A stretch of 64,000 bases of DNA from Photorhabdus noenieputensis (GCF_018448935.1 NZ_RCWC01000004.1:62001-126000), one strand, 5' to 3'. Positions 49,739 through 58,393 are shown, counted from the stretch's first letter. A program made the numbers and translations. Notes: generated from the sequence alone by a model not told the origin.

Positions 49739-50392
49739 CTTAGTAAGCACGTTGGTCAGGGAGAAAATAAGATCACTATATTGCAGGGAGTCGAGTTGGT
49801 TGTCGAGTCGGCACAGACTATCGCTTTAGTGGGAGAATCGGGTTCGGGTAAATCCACATTGCTTGGCATTATTGCCGGGTTAGATGATGGCAGTGACGGC
49901 GAGGTTCGGCTGTTAGGGCATAATCTAAGCCAGATGAATGAGGAACAGCGAGCGCAGCTACGGGCTGAAAGTGTCGGTTTTGTCTTTCAGTCATTTATGT
50001 TAATTCCGACGTTAAACGCATTGGAAAATGTCCAGCTTCCTGCTTTATTGCGTGGTGAGTCTGAAAATAATAGCAGGAAACAGGCAGTTGAATTGCTTGA
50101 ACAATTGGGATTGGGCAAGCGTTTGAAACATATGCCAGCACAACTTTCTGGCGGTGAGCAACAGAGAGTGGCATTGGCACGGGCATTCAGCAGCCAGCCT
50201 AAAATTCTGTTTGCTGATGAGCCAACAGGTAATCTGGATCGGCAAACCGGTGATCGGATTGCTGATCTACTGTTTTCTCTGAATCGTGATTATGCCACAA
50301 CGTTAATTCTGGTCACTCATGACAGCCAGCTTGCTGCCCGTTGTCAACGTTGTTTGCGGTTGATTGATGGCAAATTGAAGGAAGAAAGATGA
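49706..50392 (+). CDS. ybbA: ABC transporter ATPase YbbA
   Basis: YbbA is an ATPase of the LolD/MacB type that works with the permease YbbP; the substrate is unknown. The 228-residue protein has Walker A GESGSGKST, signature LSGGEQQR and Walker B ILFADEPTGNLD. AAGGAAA precedes the ATG. The gene starts inside the opposing tesA coding region and overlaps ybbP by 4 bases (ATGA). Confidence 0.96.
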   Translation: MVTGSILEVQHLSKHVGQGENKITILQGVELVVESAQTIALVGESGSGKSTLLGIIAGLDDGSDGEVRLLGHNLSQMNEEQRAQLRAESVGFVFQSFMLIPTLNALENVQLPALLRGESENNSRKQAVELLEQLGLGKRLKHMPAQLSGGEQQRVALARAFSSQPKILFADEPTGNLDRQTGDRIADLLFSLNRDYATTLILVTHDSQLAARCQRCLRLIDGKLKEER

Positions 50393-52821
50393 TTTGGCGT
50401 TGGTTTTGGCGCGAATGGCGCACCCCTTCTTTACTGATTGTCTGGTTATCTCTTACCTTGGCAGTGGCTTGTGTACTGGCTTTGGGCAGGATCAGTGATC
50501 GCATTGATCAAAGTGTTCATTACCAGAGCCGGGATTTTCTGGCGGGGGATTTAGTCCTGCGTGCGGCTTATCCGGTAGACGATGAGTGGTTACAGCAGGC
50601 GAAAAATTTGGGATTAAAATTGAGTCGCCAGCTCTCTTTCACCACCATGACTTATGCCGGGGATACTCCTCAACTTGCTAATGTAAAAGCCGCGGACAGT
50701 TACTATCCGTTATATGGTGAACTGGAAACTAATCCACCGGGTTTGAAAGCAGAAAAAGGCACAGTGTTGGTCGCGCCTCGTTTGCTTGAACTATTGAAAA
50801 TCAAAGTGGGCGATAATCTTGATGTGGGTGACACCACGCTTAAGGTGAGCGGAGAATTAATTCAGGAACCTGACAGTGGTTTCAATCCCTTTCAGATTGC
50901 GCCAAGGATTTTGATTAACCTTGATGATGCGCAATCTACCGGGGCGATTCAGCCGGGTAGCCGTCTCACTTATCGTTATATGTTTTCGGGTGATAAAGAA
51001 GCGATTTATCAGTATCAGCAGCTCATTGATCCCCAACTTAAAGCTGATCAGCGCTGGTATACCTTGAAACAGGATAGTGGGGCGCTGGCAAAATCTATTG
51101 AGAGGGCACAGCAATTCTTGTTGTTATCGGCTTTGCTGACGTTATTACTCGCCGTCGCCGCTGTGGCGGTATCAATGACTCACTATTGTCGTAGTCGCCA
51201 TGATTTGATTGCCGTGCTTAAAACACTGGGTGCGGGGCATTGGGCATTGCGTAAATGGGTGATTGGTCAATGGCTAGTGATACTGATGGCGGCGGCGCTG
51301 GTGGGGACACTGCTAGGATTGATATTTGAATATCTGCTCGTGCAGATTTTAGCGCCTATGCTGCCGAAGACTTTACCGGTAGCAGGATTCTGGCCGTGGA
51401 TATGGGCGTTAGGAGCGTTATCTATTATTGCCTTGCTGGTGGGAATACGTCCGTACAAACAGTTAATGGCAACCCAACCATCACGGGTGCTGCGTGATGA
51501 TGTTATCGCGCCTATCTGGCCGTTGCGCTATTACCTGCCGTTGGCGGCATTGGTGGTCATTAGCGGGCTGAGCTTGTTGGTTGGAACCAAACCTATGTTA
51601 TGGGCGTTACTGGCTGGCATGGTGATGGTTGCGCTGTTGCTGGCGGTGTTTGGTTGGGGAGGATTGTGGTTATTACGTCACCTGAAACTTCGTCAACTCA
51701 GTTTTCGTCTGGCGGTTAATCGACTACTGCGGCAGCCATTTCAGACAGTAGCTCAATTGGCGGCTTTCTCTTTATCATTTATGTTATTTGCTTTGTTGCT
51801 GGTGGTCCGGGGAGATTTGCTTGACCGTTGGCAGCAACAATTGCCACCGGACAGTCCAAACTATTTTCTGATTAATATGACTGGACAGCAAATTCCGCAA
51901 GTAGAAAATTTGCTGGCTCAGTATCAGGTTAAACCTTCGGCATTCTATCCGGTGGTATTAGCTCGCTTGACGGAAATTAATGGTCAGTCAGCTATCGCGT
52001 GGGCAGAGGCCAGAGAATCGGATAGCAACACGGTACAGCGGGAATTGAATCTGACATGGAAAGAGCAATTACCTCCGTTTAATACTTTGGTTGCCGGTGA
52101 CTGGCCGCCAAAGGCGGATGAGGTTTCTATTGAGCAAGGTCTTGCTGAGCGTTTGGCAATCAAAATCGGCGATAAACTAACATTCAGTGGTGATACCCAG
52201 CAGTTCAGCGCTGTAGTTAGCAGTATTCGACTGGTGGATTGGGAAAGTTTGCGGCCAAATTTCTTGTTTATTTTCCCGAAACAGGCATTGGAAAATCAGC
52301 AGCAAACTTGGCTGACCAGTTTCCACTATGAAGGCGATGGCCGACTTCTGACGGATCTTAATCGTCAGTTTCCAACGCTGAGCCTGCTTGATACCGGCGC
52401 GATGATTAAGCAAATTCAGGGTATTTTGCAGCAGGTAAGTAAGGCATTGGAGGTCATGGTTGGGCTGGTTATGGTCTGCGGCGCACTACTGCTATTGGCA
52501 CAGGTTCAGGTAGGGATGCATCAACGGCAACTTGAACTCGTGGTTTACCGCACCTTGGGAGCCAGTAAACAGTTACTGCGTCGCACGCTTTGGTATGAAT
52601 TTGCTTTGCTTGGATTAATGGCGGGTTTTACTGCGGCATTAGGGGCTGAGGTTGCGCTCTGGTTATTGCAGACCAAGGTATTTGATTTTCCGTGGCAACC
52701 AGAATGGCAAATGTGGCTGTTATTACCAATAATCAGCAGCTTGTTACTTTCATTGTGTGGGAGTGGGTTGGGACTCCGATTATTACGGGGTACAGGATTA
52801 TACCGGCGGGTTCAGGGGTAA
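50389..52821 (+). CDS. ybbP: FtsX-like ABC permease YbbP
   Basis: YbbP is the membrane partner of YbbA, a mechanotransmission-type ABC permease of the FtsX/MacB superfamily. The 810-residue protein has an N-terminal membrane helix, a large periplasmic domain, and two blocks of membrane helices (about 240-430 and 685-800), as in E. coli YbbP (804). The pair may act on a cell-envelope lipid or peptide. Translation is coupled to ybbA. After this gene E. coli carries rhsD and the allantoin region, whereas an unrelated accessory block begins here. Confidence 0.95.
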   Translation: MIWRWFWREWRTPSLLIVWLSLTLAVACVLALGRISDRIDQSVHYQSRDFLAGDLVLRAAYPVDDEWLQQAKNLGLKLSRQLSFTTMTYAGDTPQLANVKAADSYYPLYGELETNPPGLKAEKGTVLVAPRLLELLKIKVGDNLDVGDTTLKVSGELIQEPDSGFNPFQIAPRILINLDDAQSTGAIQPGSRLTYRYMFSGDKEAIYQYQQLIDPQLKADQRWYTLKQDSGALAKSIERAQQFLLLSALLTLLLAVAAVAVSMTHYCRSRHDLIAVLKTLGAGHWALRKWVIGQWLVILMAAALVGTLLGLIFEYLLVQILAPMLPKTLPVAGFWPWIWALGALSIIALLVGIRPYKQLMATQPSRVLRDDVIAPIWPLRYYLPLAALVVISGLSLLVGTKPMLWALLAGMVMVALLLAVFGWGGLWLLRHLKLRQLSFRLAVNRLLRQPFQTVAQLAAFSLSFMLFALLLVVRGDLLDRWQQQLPPDSPNYFLINMTGQQIPQVENLLAQYQVKPSAFYPVVLARLTEINGQSAIAWAEARESDSNTVQRELNLTWKEQLPPFNTLVAGDWPPKADEVSIEQGLAERLAIKIGDKLTFSGDTQQFSAVVSSIRLVDWESLRPNFLFIFPKQALENQQQTWLTSFHYEGDGRLLTDLNRQFPTLSLLDTGAMIKQIQGILQQVSKALEVMVGLVMVCGALLLLAQVQVGMHQRQLELVVYRTLGASKQLLRRTLWYEFALLGLMAGFTAALGAEVALWLLQTKVFDFPWQPEWQMWLLLPIISSLLLSLCGSGLGLRLLRGTGLYRRVQG

Positions 52822-52844
52822 AAGAGCGATATTTGCAGACATTC

Positions 52845-52889
52845 AGGGAATGGGTAATCGCTCGTCGAGATGTGGAGAATCCATTCCCT
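52845..52889 (+). terminator. Hairpin after ybbP
   Basis: AGGGAATGG (52845-52853) pairs perfectly with CCATTCCCT (52881-52889) around a 27-base loop, 23 bases past the ybbP stop. No T-run follows. Confidence 0.4.
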
Positions 52890-52914
52890 AACTTATTGGC
52901 CTATTATTGTTGTT

Positions 52915-53041
52915 TATATCCGTCATCTTTCAAGTTGCCTCTTTGTTGGCTGCACTTTCTCACCCCAGTCACATCGTTATCTATGCTCCCGGGGATTCAC
53001 TCCCTTGCCGTCGCGATGCATCTTGAAATCTATTGGGTATA
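52915..53041 (+). repeat. ERIC element, copy 2 (full length)
   Basis: 127 bases from TATATCCGTCATCTTTCAAG to CTTGAAATCTATTGGGTATA, the canonical ERIC length, with the inverted TATA(C/T)CC/GGGTATA ends intact. Its right end overlaps the last 12 bases of the RutA-like gene. Confidence 0.95.
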
Positions 53042-54094
53042 GATAAATTCAGCTTTAAGTTGTGGCAAGATTTTCTCGCCGAAAGTGGTTAACCCCTGAA
53101 CATAATCAGGGAAGATCAACATAACTCCATCCAGTTCGCATTCACGCAATAAATCTGACAGTTGTTGGCGGCACGTTTCCGGGCTGCCGATAGCGGTGTG
53201 GGTCATAAAAGCATTTTGGGATCTTTCAACCATCGCATTGCTTTTTTCGCCAACATCGACGCCAAAACTGTGCATCATGCTTTTAACTGCGTCTATATCC
53301 AAGCCATCACGATAGAATTCAGCCAGCGTCTTAGCTTCTTCATCTGTTTCAGCGCAAATAATCGTACACATACAAAAGGTTTTGGTGGTTGTACCGTATT
53401 CGGCTGCAAGACGTTTAGCCATCAGACTAATTTGTCGCGTTTCTTCTTCATCTTTACCACCAATGAAACACACATCGGTGTTACGCACACTAAAACGTAG
53501 CCCACATTCTGATTGACCGGCACAGACCAAATAAGGGCGCGGAACGGAAACAGGTTTGGGTTCAGAAACACAATTCTTGAAATTAAAGTAATCTCCCTGA
53601 TGATTAACCTGCTTCTCACTCCAAAGCTGTTTGATCAATTGGGTCCACTCTTCGGTCATTGCGTAACGTTGATCGTGATCTAAATTGCTATCCCATTCCC
53701 CCATTTGTTCAAATTCGTCTTTGAAGGAGCCAGAGACAATATTCAGCCCGGCGCGTCCATGACTAATTTGATCCAGTGTCGCAATCATTTTGGCTGTCAC
53801 GGCGGGATTATGCAGCCCGGCATGCATGGTTGCGATAAGCCGGGCATGATGAGTCACTTCGGCAATACCTGCCATCATCGTAACGGATTCCAGAGAACAG
53901 CCCCAATGTTCCGTTTCGCCACCAAAGCCACGCCATTTGCTCATTGACATAATGAAATCCAAACCAATTTGATCAGCCAGAATAGCTGCTTCACGGTTTT
54001 GCTGATAAGAAGCATCGAGTGGTGGTGTATTTTTAGAAATAATCCAGCCACCTTTCGCTATGGGTAGAAATACACCGAATTCTTTTTTTGCCAT
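53030..54094 (-). CDS. RutA-like FMN-dependent monooxygenase (luciferase-like fold)
   Basis: This 354-residue protein belongs to the bacterial-luciferase-like flavin monooxygenase superfamily. It most resembles RutA, which opens the uracil ring: GVFLPIAKGGWIIS, SMSKWRGFGGETEHWGCSLE, GRAGLNIVSGSFKDEFEQMG and CAGQSECGLRFS align with RutA motifs. No other rut gene is in the window, so the substrate may be a different heterocycle or sulfone. A separate flavin reductase would be needed. The last three residues and the stop codon come from ERIC copy 2. It is the last gene of a minus-strand run behind an MFS transporter and a Tsx-like channel. Confidence 0.8.
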   Translation of the reverse strand: MAKKEFGVFLPIAKGGWIISKNTPPLDASYQQNREAAILADQIGLDFIMSMSKWRGFGGETEHWGCSLESVTMMAGIAEVTHHARLIATMHAGLHNPAVTAKMIATLDQISHGRAGLNIVSGSFKDEFEQMGEWDSNLDHDQRYAMTEEWTQLIKQLWSEKQVNHQGDYFNFKNCVSEPKPVSVPRPYLVCAGQSECGLRFSVRNTDVCFIGGKDEEETRQISLMAKRLAAEYGTTTKTFCMCTIICAETDEEAKTLAEFYRDGLDIDAVKSMMHSFGVDVGEKSNAMVERSQNAFMTHTAIGSPETCRQQLSDLLRECELDGVMLIFPDYVQGLTTFGEKILPQLKAEFIYTQ

Positions 54095-54132
54095 GATTAA
54101 TTCCTTGTTTGTCTGTGGTAAGGAATATCTTA

Positions 54133-54257
54133 TATACCCGTTATCTTATCAAGTTGCCTTTTTGTTGGCTGCATTCACTCACCCCGGTCACATAGTTATC
54201 TATGCTCCCGGGGATTCACTCCCTTGCCGTCGCGATCTATCTTGAAATCCATAGGAT
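54133..54257 (+). repeat. ERIC element, copy 3
   Basis: About 125 bases from TATACCCGTTATCTTATCAAG to CTTGAAATCCATAGGAT, close to the other copies; the right terminal repeat has drifted. It lies between the MFS gene and the RutA-like gene, same orientation as copies 1 and 2. Confidence 0.92.
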
Positions 54258-54280
54258 GTAGGTTCATTTTATTTCTAAAT

Positions 54281-55555
54281 TCAGTTAAGTAATGTGCTGT
54301 TATCAGAACATTTTTTCACGATTTGTGAAGGCGGTTGCATCATGAATGTGATAATCAGAATAGTTAGCACCGGTATGGCGATAATAAGAAATGCCGGTGT
54401 AAAACTACCTGAATAATCTTTAATTGCGCCCACAAGAAAAGGGGCGATACAGGCGGTAGTGGAGATTAGATTCATCACCGAGAACAGTTCCAGATAAGGT
54501 GTGCGTCCAAAATAATTGAATAGCAAAATACTGGATGCCAGAAAAGTCATGCCATAACCGATGCCAATACACAATGTGAACAGGATTAAAAATGTCCATG
54601 AGGTGGCGGCACTGAGTGCGATAAGACCACAGATAATTATCGACAGACTGCCGATAAGTAGTTTTTTGGGATCGAGCCATTCACCAACAGCCCCTCCTGC
54701 AAATCGTGAGAATGCATTGATAAAAGCCAAAATACTGAGCGAAGAGGCGGCAACAGACTCACTGAATCCATTTTCAGTAATATGGGCGACAGCAAAACTA
54801 TTAACGGTTATCCCACACAGTAAAAAAGAGGTATAAGCGGCGGCAATGGCATAAAATTGCCAGGTGTGCAGTGCCTGTCTGACATTCCATATTTCCTTGG
54901 TGCGATAGATAGTGGTGGGGAGCTGGTCTTGTTGATTTTTGTTAATTCTTTCAGCGTGGGCGTTTTCCTTTTTACCTTCGCGCATAAATAAAATGGTTAA
55001 TAAACTGATCAAAGTGAGTGATATCCCGGAAATTGCCCAGTGCATACGCCAGTTTTCCCAAAATACGGTTGCCAGGAAATAGATCCACGGACCGACCACG
55101 CCCCCTAATCCACCGATGGTGAAATATATACCAAAAGCCAACGACTGTTTTTTAAAAAGTCGGCTAATGACATAAGTGCCGGGAACAGTAGCCATAAGGC
55201 TAAAGCCGATCCCTAATAGTGTTGTACCGGTAAAATAGGCCGCGATACTATGGGTGTTGTAGAGAATGCAGAAACTGGTGATAAAGGTCAGCGTACCGAT
55301 CATTAAAGTGACGCGGACGCCTATACGACGAATAAACATCGCTGGAAGATAACTGGACAGTCCACATGATAGGCCAAGTAAGGTGAACCCCAGACCGGCA
55401 TCCGTCCAACTCCAGTGTAATTCCTTGATCATGCTAGGTAATACAACTCCTAGCGAGGTAAATGTGGTTGCGGTGACCAGAAAGTAAACCAAACCCAAAA
55501 GTATCAGTAGGAGCCACTGATAAGTACGTCCGAATTGGTCATGTTGAATGGGCAT
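54281..55555 (-). CDS. MFS transporter of the monocarboxylate/OxlT-like group
   Basis: This 424-residue inner-membrane protein has about 12 predicted helices. The first half has VYFLVTATTFTSLGVVLPSM and a RIGVRVTLMIG loop after TM2. GYGMTFLASSILLFNYFGR is in the second half. The substrate is not known; its location between a nucleoside-channel-like porin and a flavin monooxygenase suggests an organic small molecule taken up for breakdown. It lies 55 bases after the Tsx-like gene on the same strand. The gap to the RutA-like gene is 186 bases and contains an ERIC element. Confidence 0.8.
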   Translation of the reverse strand: MPIQHDQFGRTYQWLLLILLGLVYFLVTATTFTSLGVVLPSMIKELHWSWTDAGLGFTLLGLSCGLSSYLPAMFIRRIGVRVTLMIGTLTFITSFCILYNTHSIAAYFTGTTLLGIGFSLMATVPGTYVISRLFKKQSLAFGIYFTIGGLGGVVGPWIYFLATVFWENWRMHWAISGISLTLISLLTILFMREGKKENAHAERINKNQQDQLPTTIYRTKEIWNVRQALHTWQFYAIAAAYTSFLLCGITVNSFAVAHITENGFSESVAASSLSILAFINAFSRFAGGAVGEWLDPKKLLIGSLSIIICGLIALSAATSWTFLILFTLCIGIGYGMTFLASSILLFNYFGRTPYLELFSVMNLISTTACIAPFLVGAIKDYSGSFTPAFLIIAIPVLTILIITFMMQPPSQIVKKCSDNSTLLN

Positions 55556-55610
55556 CTTGACTCCATCAGGATAAAGGTTGGCAGAAAATTTCTGATATTT
55601 TATTCCGGTA

Positions 55611-56399
55611 TCAGAAAAAACTATATCGAATAAAGATCCCGTAGCTAAATTGATCGGTTCGATAATAAGGTGTATCCCTTATTTTGTATTTATTTTTTAT
55701 GGGGTTCAGAACAATGCCGGTCCATAAATGGCCGGGTTGATGACCAAGGAGTTTTCCTAAATCGTAATGTAACTCTGGTTTGAAATCGATGGTTTCAGAT
55801 TGCCCATGTAAACCTAAGGTATAATCGAAAGTGCCGACAACCCGGAAATCACCTAAACGGTTATTGAAGGGAATTCCGTAGTCAATATGGATTCGCTGAT
55901 CATTCCAGCTTCCTTTGGCATTATTCTCAAAATAAAAAATTGTACGTAACCAGCTAACCCAGCTAGCTTGCCAGTCAATACTAATACCGGGAAAATAGTC
56001 GTAATCTATCCCTTTAGTTTTGGCAATCCATTGAGCGAACAAAATATCTTTTACCGGCCCAAAAGAGATGTCATTACCAGCGACTTTACTCAAGCTCACT
56101 CTGGGGACAAATTTATAATAGTAGGTACTCTTATCACCTTGGTAATCACTTTGCAGTGAGTTTTGCCAAATACTATAGACGTACATATCGCCGACACTGT
56201 AGTCGCCGAAAGCCTCCAAAATCGGTGAAATCGTTTTTTGGGGATCGACCCGATTTTCAAATTGCACATAAAGGCTGGTATCAATAGATTGAAAGTTGAC
56301 AAAGTTACCGGCTTGAGCTTGATTGATTGTCGCCAGCAATAACAGCATTGCGGGTAATCCGCTTTTCTTTAATCGAGTGCCTATCCAACGCCAAGTCAT
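55611..56399 (-). CDS. Tsx/OmpK-family nucleoside-specific outer-membrane channel
   Basis: This is an outer-membrane beta-barrel of the Tsx family, whose founding member passes nucleosides. From the ATG at 56399 there is a signal peptide (MTWRWIGTRLKKSGLPAMLL...QAQA) and 232 further residues with alternating beta-strands. Family-like segments are VNFQSIDTSLYVQFENR, GDMYVYSIWQN and ISIDWQASWVSW, and the C-terminal strand YGIFIRYSFF ends in Phe as outer-membrane barrels do. The frame is open to 56516, but those 39 residues lack signal features. No clear ribosome-binding site precedes either start. It heads the run Tsx-like, MFS, RutA-like. Confidence 0.8.
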   Translation of the reverse strand: MTWRWIGTRLKKSGLPAMLLLLATINQAQAGNFVNFQSIDTSLYVQFENRVDPQKTISPILEAFGDYSVGDMYVYSIWQNSLQSDYQGDKSTYYYKFVPRVSLSKVAGNDISFGPVKDILFAQWIAKTKGIDYDYFPGISIDWQASWVSWLRTIFYFENNAKGSWNDQRIHIDYGIPFNNRLGDFRVVGTFDYTLGLHGQSETIDFKPELHYDLGKLLGHQPGHLWTGIVLNPIKNKYKIRDTPYYRTDQFSYGIFIRYSFF

Positions 56400-56516
56400 T
56401 GCCAGATAAGCAGCACCACAAAATCGAGAAGAGAGACTTAAGGTGAAAAAAAGCGGGGGATAGTTTTTCGTATTATGGATTTTTGTGGCAAGTAACACGA
56501 AGATTCCCTTTCTCAT

Positions 56517-57156
56517 ACAGTATCTGGCTGGTGGTTGTTAACATTGATCTAATAAAACAGTTTTGTCAAAGGGATATTTAATTTTATTGATGAAAGGTGG
56601 AGGGAGTAGAAATATAAGATTATTTTAATCTTAGTGATTTTTCAGTGTTAGTAATATATTGATTATTTAATTAGCGACAGGTTGTTTATTCAACTTGATG
56701 TTAAGGATTGGGAAAAATATTGTTAATTAATGGTTTTGTGAAAATATTTTTGTAATTATATTTTAGTTAACTTAAATATATAATTTATTTTTTTGATTAA
56801 TTAGAGTTTTTAATGATAAATGATAATAATAAATTAGTGCCTGTTTTGGTATAATCAAAACCATTTTCAACTTTAAATAATTATTGCTTTGTTTTTTAAA
56901 TATGGAGATAAAATATCTTTTTTTAATATTTATCTTGAGTAATTATCTTTAATGAAATAAAAATATAATAAATGTTTAAGGTGATAATTCGTTTGATTTA
57001 TTTATAATAAAAACAGATTGTAAGTGAAATATTGTAAATTATAATTCTTTGTCTGATAATTCTATTATGATATGCTTTTAATTAAATGATAAATATTCAA
57101 GGTAAAGCATTTTCATAAGTTATAAAAGTAATCTTCGATTCTATCTTTGTTGATGT
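56517..57156. other. Very AT-rich intergenic region
   Basis: Together with the next 270 bases this region separates the divergent Tsx-like and riboflavin-synthase-like genes by about 1 kb. AT content is visibly higher than in the flanking genes and stop codons are dense in all frames. No gene, FMN riboswitch or hairpin terminator was found. Such DNA is a likely H-NS target and fits acquired genes on both sides. Confidence 0.55.
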
Positions 57157-57170
57157 TTGATAATTATCAA
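57157..57170. promoter_or_regulatory. Putative FNR box 1
   Basis: TTGATAATTATCAA is a perfect match to the FNR consensus TTGAT-N4-ATCAA and a perfect palindrome. It lies 259 bases before the riboflavin-synthase-like gene. The region is AT-rich, so chance matches must be considered. Confidence 0.45.
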
Positions 57171-57268
57171 TTTAACGGTAAAAAATCATCCATTCCACAA
57201 AAAGCTTGATATAATTAAAAACTATAGGGTAAAGTAGTTTATTGGCTTTTAAATATGTTATTAAAATT

Positions 57269-57282
57269 CTGATTTAAATCAA
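57269..57282. promoter_or_regulatory. Putative FNR box 2
   Basis: CTGATTTAAATCAA matches nine of ten fixed positions of TTGAT-N4-ATCAA. A TAAATA at 57302 would be a -10 element placing the box near -40, as in FNR-activated promoters. Start of the gene is at 57429. Confidence 0.4.
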
Positions 57283-57428
57283 GTGTATAAAAGATATTTT
57301 GTAAATATGGGGTAGGAAAATGTTGTCAATAGAGTTAATAAAATTTTATTAGATATATTCATGAAAACCATAAATTATTTTAATGTAACAAGGGCATTTC
57401 TACTTAATATAAATAAAAGAGGGTGATT

Positions 57429-58049
57429 ATGTATACTGGAATTGTGCAAGGAAAAGAAAGCGTATTATCTCTTGAGAAAAGAGAAGGATTTAGTTCATTG
57501 ACCGTTAGTAATAATAACCATTTCTTTGATGATGTTTCTGTGGGGGCCAGTGTTGCGATTAATGGTACATGCTTGACTGTCACTCAATTTAAGAACGATA
57601 TCGTCTGGTTTGATATATCAGATTTTACGGCTGATGTGACCACATTAAAGTTTTTAAATGTGGGGGATGAAGTTAATATCGAAAGATCACATCAAATGAA
57701 TAAAGAGAATGGTGGTCATAGCTTATATGGACATATTGAAGGTGTAGCAGAAGTCGTTAATTTTATTAAAACTGGTGAAACTTATCGATTAGTGATTAAT
57801 ATTCCTGGCGATAATATAAGATACTTTTTCCATAAAGGTTTTATTGGGCTGCATGGTTGTAGCTTAACAATAAATGGTATAAATGAAGACGAGAAAACCA
57901 TAGAGTTGAATTTAATTCCAGAAACGTTAAGGGCGACTAATCTTGGTAATATTAAAGTTGGTGATTTACTTAATTATGAAATAGATCAAACAACCAGAAC
58001 GATTGTAGATACGATATCCAGATCGATGAATGCTAATAGATCAATATGA
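57429..58049 (+). CDS. Riboflavin-synthase paralogue with lumazine-protein-like first domain
   Basis: This 206-residue protein has the two lumazine-binding barrels of riboflavin synthase alpha chain. It begins MYTGIVQGKE, so the catalytic Phe2 is Tyr. C48 (NGTCLTV) and in the second barrel S145 (GCSLTI), PETLRATNLG (164-173) and D186 are kept. In the first barrel the usual ETL-TNLG segment is replaced by FDISDFTADVTTLKFLNVGD (61-80), which resembles lumazine protein/YFP of luminous Vibrionaceae (FDI, TT, GD-VN-E) more than RibE. It may be an alternate riboflavin synthase or a flavin/lumazine carrier. GAGGG precedes the ATG. The housekeeping ribE should be elsewhere in the genome. Confidence 0.82.
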   Translation: MYTGIVQGKESVLSLEKREGFSSLTVSNNNHFFDDVSVGASVAINGTCLTVTQFKNDIVWFDISDFTADVTTLKFLNVGDEVNIERSHQMNKENGGHSLYGHIEGVAEVVNFIKTGETYRLVINIPGDNIRYFFHKGFIGLHGCSLTINGINEDEKTIELNLIPETLRATNLGNIKVGDLLNYEIDQTTRTIVDTISRSMNANRSI

Positions 58050-58090
58050 TAATTGAAGTAATATAAATAAACTAGGATGAGTTGAAGTGC

Positions 58091-58119
58091 GAAGCGGTAA
58101 GTTACTTTACTTCCGCTTC
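58091..58119 (+). terminator. Hairpin after the riboflavin-synthase-like gene
   Basis: GAAGCGG (58091-58097) pairs with CCGCTTC (58113-58119), with further partial pairing inside. It lies 41 bases past the stop and is followed by TACAATTAATCT, so the U-tract is weak. Confidence 0.5.
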
Positions 58120-58240
58120 TACAATTAATCTAAGGCTATTAAATGACAAACGTTTGACTATTTTGATGGACGATTGTCATATATTCCATAATAAATAGTT
58201 AACTTGAGTTTCGCTTGAGATAGTGAATTAAAGTACTTAG

Positions 58241-58336
58241 ATACTATCTGAATTTCTGATGATAACCAAAGAGGTAGAAATCCTCAGATTGATTGCAAGG
58301 AGTCTCATGTCATCTAGATTTGCTGATGCAAGTTAG
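58241..58336 (+). pseudogene. Possible LuxR-type helix-turn-helix fragment
   Basis: An open stretch after a stop at 58238 reads ILSEFLMITKEVEILRLIAR and then SLMSSRFADAS before TAG. The middle part resembles the first helices of a LuxR/NarL DNA-binding domain (TKREVEILRLIARGLS...IAD). Only about 30 residues remain, without a recognition helix, so it would be a relic. The match is from family memory and could be chance. Confidence 0.3.
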
Positions 58337-58356
58337 TTTTGAATACCTTTATGGAG

Positions 58357-58382
58357 AAAAATAGCCCAGAAATTGGGCTATT
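58357..58382 (-). terminator. Terminator of the toxin-antitoxin operon
   Basis: AATAGCCCA (58360-58368) pairs with TGGGCTATT (58374-58382); on the minus strand a T-run follows. It lies 12 bases after the toxin stop. Confidence 0.85.
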
Positions 58383-58393
58383 AAGGATAAGTC

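Noticed and set aside
56816-56840. Fur box (AATGATAAATGATAATAAT)
   Set aside because: It contains two GATAAT-like hexamers but no proper 19-bp dyad, in a tract where such strings are expected by base composition.
56517-57428. FMN riboswitch before the riboflavin-synthase-like gene
   Set aside because: The conserved RFN blocks are not present; the region is AT-rich without the GC-containing stems required.
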